Source of the DNA: JAYTXL01 sp043742955
Lineage (GTDB): Bacteria; Verrucomicrobiota; Verrucomicrobiia; Limisphaerales; JAYTXL01
DNA: 35,296 bases
Direction of reading: 5' to 3'
NCBI GenBank assembly: GCA_043742955.1
Contig: JAYTXL010000200.1
Coordinates: 1-35,296, forward strand
This document shows positions 33,061 through 35,296 of this stretch, one piece after another. Position 1 is the first letter of the stretch. The number at the start of each line of letters is the position of its first letter. The translations under genes and the position numbers were made by a program. The notes below the pieces were generated by a model, which saw only the letters and a program-made list of their open reading frames with translations, was not told where the DNA came from and did no database searches.

Positions 33061-35025
33061 ATGGCGACCAGCGAAAATCCAAATCCGATGAACAACGGAG
33101 CCGGGCCGATCCAGCGCCGGACGTTTCTGGGCCTTGGTCTGTCCGGAGTGGCCGGCGCCTCCTTGCCTGGGTTGCTCTCCGCGCCAGCCCAGGCGGCACC
33201 CGAAAAACCCAAGGCTCAAATTACGGCAGACACTCCGGCCACCGAAGAAATCACCTATGCGGATCGCACGGATTCGTTCGCGGCAAAAATGAAACTGCTC
33301 GCGGCCGCCTGGGAGCGCAAGGATTTCCGGCTGGCGCGGGCGCTGACGCATTCCCTGCGCACCACGGCGATCCAGGCGCAGGCGGAGGAGGAAAGCCCAG
33401 GCATTCCGCTCCTGGCGGCGGCGCGCCACGAGGAAGTGTCCGCGCTGCCGGCTCCGTGGCGGACATGGGCCCAGGGCTGGAAGTATTTCAAAGCTCTGAC
33501 GCTGGAGGAAGTCATCGGCCAGAACCGGACACCAGAACCAGTTGAGATGGTGCTCAGCTTTCCGGAGGACCAGGTCGCATCCCTCGCGCGGGAGCTCCGC
33601 GTGGCCCAGGTAAGGGACGGGCGCTTGCAGGAAATCCCCTCGCAAGTGCACGGCGAAGTAAGGCGCGGCACCGAGCGGTTGTGCAAAGTGCTGTTCATGG
33701 CGGAAGGACCGGCGAATCAAAAACAGACCATTCTGATCTTTTATGGAAACCCGGAAGCCGAGCTGCCCGCCTATCCGACGGACCTGGTCACCACCGGTGA
33801 AGGGTTCGCGCTGGACATCGAGAACGAACATTACAAAGCGTCGCTTTCACGACAAATGGGTCAGCTCGAGCGGATGACGCTCAAACGGGAGCACGGCTTG
33901 GAGTTGTTCTCGGGCGGCGAAGGACACGGCGAACCGCCCGGCATTGATTGGGCGCACGATTACGTGGCCTCGGGCCATTTCCAAAAACTTCGCATCACCT
34001 TGTGGGACAAATGTCCGGATTACGAAGTGGTTCGCGGCCCCTTGTGCACGATCATCCGTCGCTGGGGATTTCCGCATTCACCCGTGCATCCTCTCTTTTC
34101 ACCTAGCCGCCTCAATATCGACATCGAATACCGGTTTTATGCCGGGCTGCCCTGGTTCCATAAACAGGGCCGCATGCAGGCAGTGAAATCGTTTGAAGCG
34201 GAGGCGTTGCGGGATGACGAGTGGGTGTTTTCCGGGCAATCCTTCACCGACATGGTTTGGCTGGGACCGGATGGAAAATTGCGCACGGGCACGGTGGACC
34301 CGGCGTTCGCCGATAAATTGTGGGGGGTCGGTTTTTTTCACAAAGAAAGCAAAGACTCGTTCATCGCCCTTTTTTTGGAACATCGGGCGGACGGCTTGCC
34401 CGAATTAAAACATTCGGGTGCGCCAACGATGTTTTATCGGTGGCACGGAAATGTTTGGAGTCGCTATCCACTGCCGGGCAAACAAGTGCCGGCGGGCGCA
34501 CTGCTTTATGAGAAAAACGCGTACGTCGCCCTGCCCTTCACCAAGGCCGAGGGACCGCGCCTGATCGAAGAATTACGACAGCGGCTGATGAAACCATGGG
34601 TCGCGGCGGCGGGAAATGTGCCCCCGGAAAGCACCGCCCAGGAGTCGCCCGGGCAATTGGCGCGTCCCGGTGAAGCGGGGGACAGTCCGATTGCCAAGCA
34701 GGCCTTGTGGGATGCCCTGCGCAATTGCAAGGACGCCCAGCTCTATACGGCAGACATCAATGTGGTGGATCTGGGACTGGTCTATGATCTCCGGGTCCGG
34801 GGCGAGGTGGTAAATGTCCTGCTGGCCATGCCGCACCGCGGGCGACCCCGAGTCGGCTACTTTGTCAATGGTTCGAACTCCGTCCATCCCACGCTTTCCT
34901 TGTCAGTGCGCGACGCCTTGTTGAAAGTGCCGGGCGTGCGAAAGGTGGTGGTGGAACAGACGTGGGAGCCCGTCTGGAGTTCGAATCAATTGACGGACGA
35001 GGGGCGTAAGAAATTTGGGATGTGA
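33061..35025 (+). CDS. Tat-exported protein with C-terminal MIP18/DUF59-like domain
   Basis: A 654-aa protein from the ATG at 33061; an ATG at residue 10 is possible. A twin-arginine signal is clear: 'QRRTFLGLGLSGVAGASL' with an AQA cleavage site near residue 45. The middle 450 residues are beta-rich and unassigned, with a 'FYAGLPWFHKQGRMQAVKSF' block suggestive of a carbohydrate-active or sandwich fold. The last 105 residues match MIP18/PaaD-type domains ('INVVDLGLVYDLRVRGEVV', then 'VPGVRKVVVEQTWEPVWSSNQLT'). The usual conserved cysteine region reads 'LLAMPHRGRPRVGYF' with no Cys, so iron-sulfur assembly is unlikely. An exported MIP18-like domain is odd. No operon partner is visible. Confidence 0.75.
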   Translation: MATSENPNPMNNGAGPIQRRTFLGLGLSGVAGASLPGLLSAPAQAAPEKPKAQITADTPATEEITYADRTDSFAAKMKLLAAAWERKDFRLARALTHSLRTTAIQAQAEEESPGIPLLAAARHEEVSALPAPWRTWAQGWKYFKALTLEEVIGQNRTPEPVEMVLSFPEDQVASLARELRVAQVRDGRLQEIPSQVHGEVRRGTERLCKVLFMAEGPANQKQTILIFYGNPEAELPAYPTDLVTTGEGFALDIENEHYKASLSRQMGQLERMTLKREHGLELFSGGEGHGEPPGIDWAHDYVASGHFQKLRITLWDKCPDYEVVRGPLCTIIRRWGFPHSPVHPLFSPSRLNIDIEYRFYAGLPWFHKQGRMQAVKSFEAEALRDDEWVFSGQSFTDMVWLGPDGKLRTGTVDPAFADKLWGVGFFHKESKDSFIALFLEHRADGLPELKHSGAPTMFYRWHGNVWSRYPLPGKQVPAGALLYEKNAYVALPFTKAEGPRLIEELRQRLMKPWVAAAGNVPPESTAQESPGQLARPGEAGDSPIAKQALWDALRNCKDAQLYTADINVVDLGLVYDLRVRGEVVNVLLAMPHRGRPRVGYFVNGSNSVHPTLSLSVRDALLKVPGVRKVVVEQTWEPVWSSNQLTDEGRKKFGM

Positions 35026-35107
35026 ACCGGTTCCATGGTTTGCGAGACGAGCACCTAAACATGCACCATCCCTCCTAGTTCGCCATTTGATACCGGTTTC
35101 CCACTCT

Positions 35108-35296
35108 TCAACTTGGAGTTGGATCCCCCTCGTCATAGAGATATCGCTGAAACCCGGCGAATACTTTCACAATTTCCTCCGGTTTGCCGAGGTCGGCCAC
35201 GGCGTCGGCGATGGAGTTGTGGTATTTCAAGTGCAACAGCGGGGTGAGCTTTTCCTGATCGAGTTCTTGCACGCCGACGGTGACGTAATGATCGAG
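35108..35296 (-). CDS. hsdR: Type I restriction enzyme R subunit (HsdR), C-terminal fragment at the window edge
   Basis: The frame is open from the right edge and stops at the TGA at 35108-35110, giving 62 residues. 'YVTVGVQELDQEKLTPLLHL' and 'VFAGFQRYLY' match the C-terminal domain of EcoEI-type HsdR subunits, which dock the motor/nuclease subunit to the methylase. The helicase and nuclease domains lie outside the window, as would hsdM and hsdS. The symbol rests on this short match only. It suggests that a restriction-modification locus begins just to the right. Confidence 0.75.
   Translation of the reverse strand, partial: LDHYVTVGVQELDQEKLTPLLHLKYHNSIADAVADLGKPEEIVKVFAGFQRYLYDEGDPTPS

Noticed and set aside
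1..35296. CRISPR array, tRNA, rRNA or replication origin
   Set aside because: No regularly spaced direct repeats, cloverleaf or rRNA-like sequence was recognised on either strand.

Overview
The window looks like a GC-rich chromosomal segment of a Verrucomicrobia-type (PVC superphylum) bacterium, possibly near Pedosphaera or other subdivision-3 lineages. This rests on gene content rather than a marker gene. The pointers are a MoxR/DUF58/BatA/DUF4159/TPR operon, a sugar-dehydrogenase-like propeller with several c-type heme sites, WXG100-like proteins beside an FtsK/EssC-like ATPase, a RAYT-type transposase with short-loop hairpins, and dispersed palindromic repeats. No rRNA, tRNA or CRISPR array was seen.

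Region 1 (1-8026, minus strand) is one operon: TPR/metallopeptidase-like protein, DUF4159 protein, MoxR ATPase, DUF58 protein and BatA-like VWA protein (cut by the left edge). A small Y1 transposase element sits exactly at the DUF58/BatA junction. It is bracketed by a 34-bp direct repeat that carries a second, truncated copy of the BatA start.

Region 2 (8559-12737, plus strand) holds a thiopurine-methyltransferase-like protein, a haloalkane-dehalogenase-like alpha/beta hydrolase, a GYF_2/degenerate M48 membrane protein and a ROK-like kinase. The last three are tightly coupled.

Region 3 (12840-27507, minus strand) is the most unusual part: eleven collinear genes, most overlapping by 4 nt. In transcription order they are a 90-aa WXG100-like protein, a coiled-coil protein, a 70-aa WXG100-like protein, a 1296-aa FtsK/EssC-like ATPase, a nucleotidyl cyclase-TIR-AAA fusion, a second AAA protein with a membrane anchor, a GspE/PilB-like ATPase, two GspF-like membrane proteins, a small membrane protein and an ABC-2-like permease. 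I read this as a type VII-like secretion module joined to a type II/IV-pilus-like motor and a nucleotide-signalling module. The joint function is inference.

Region 4 (27508-35296) starts with a repeat-rich gap. It then carries a PIG-L deacetylase (plus), an NHL-type propeller and a PQQ-dehydrogenase/cytochrome c protein (minus), a Tat-exported protein ending in a MIP18/DUF59-like domain (plus), and at the right edge the C-terminal end of a type I restriction HsdR subunit (minus).
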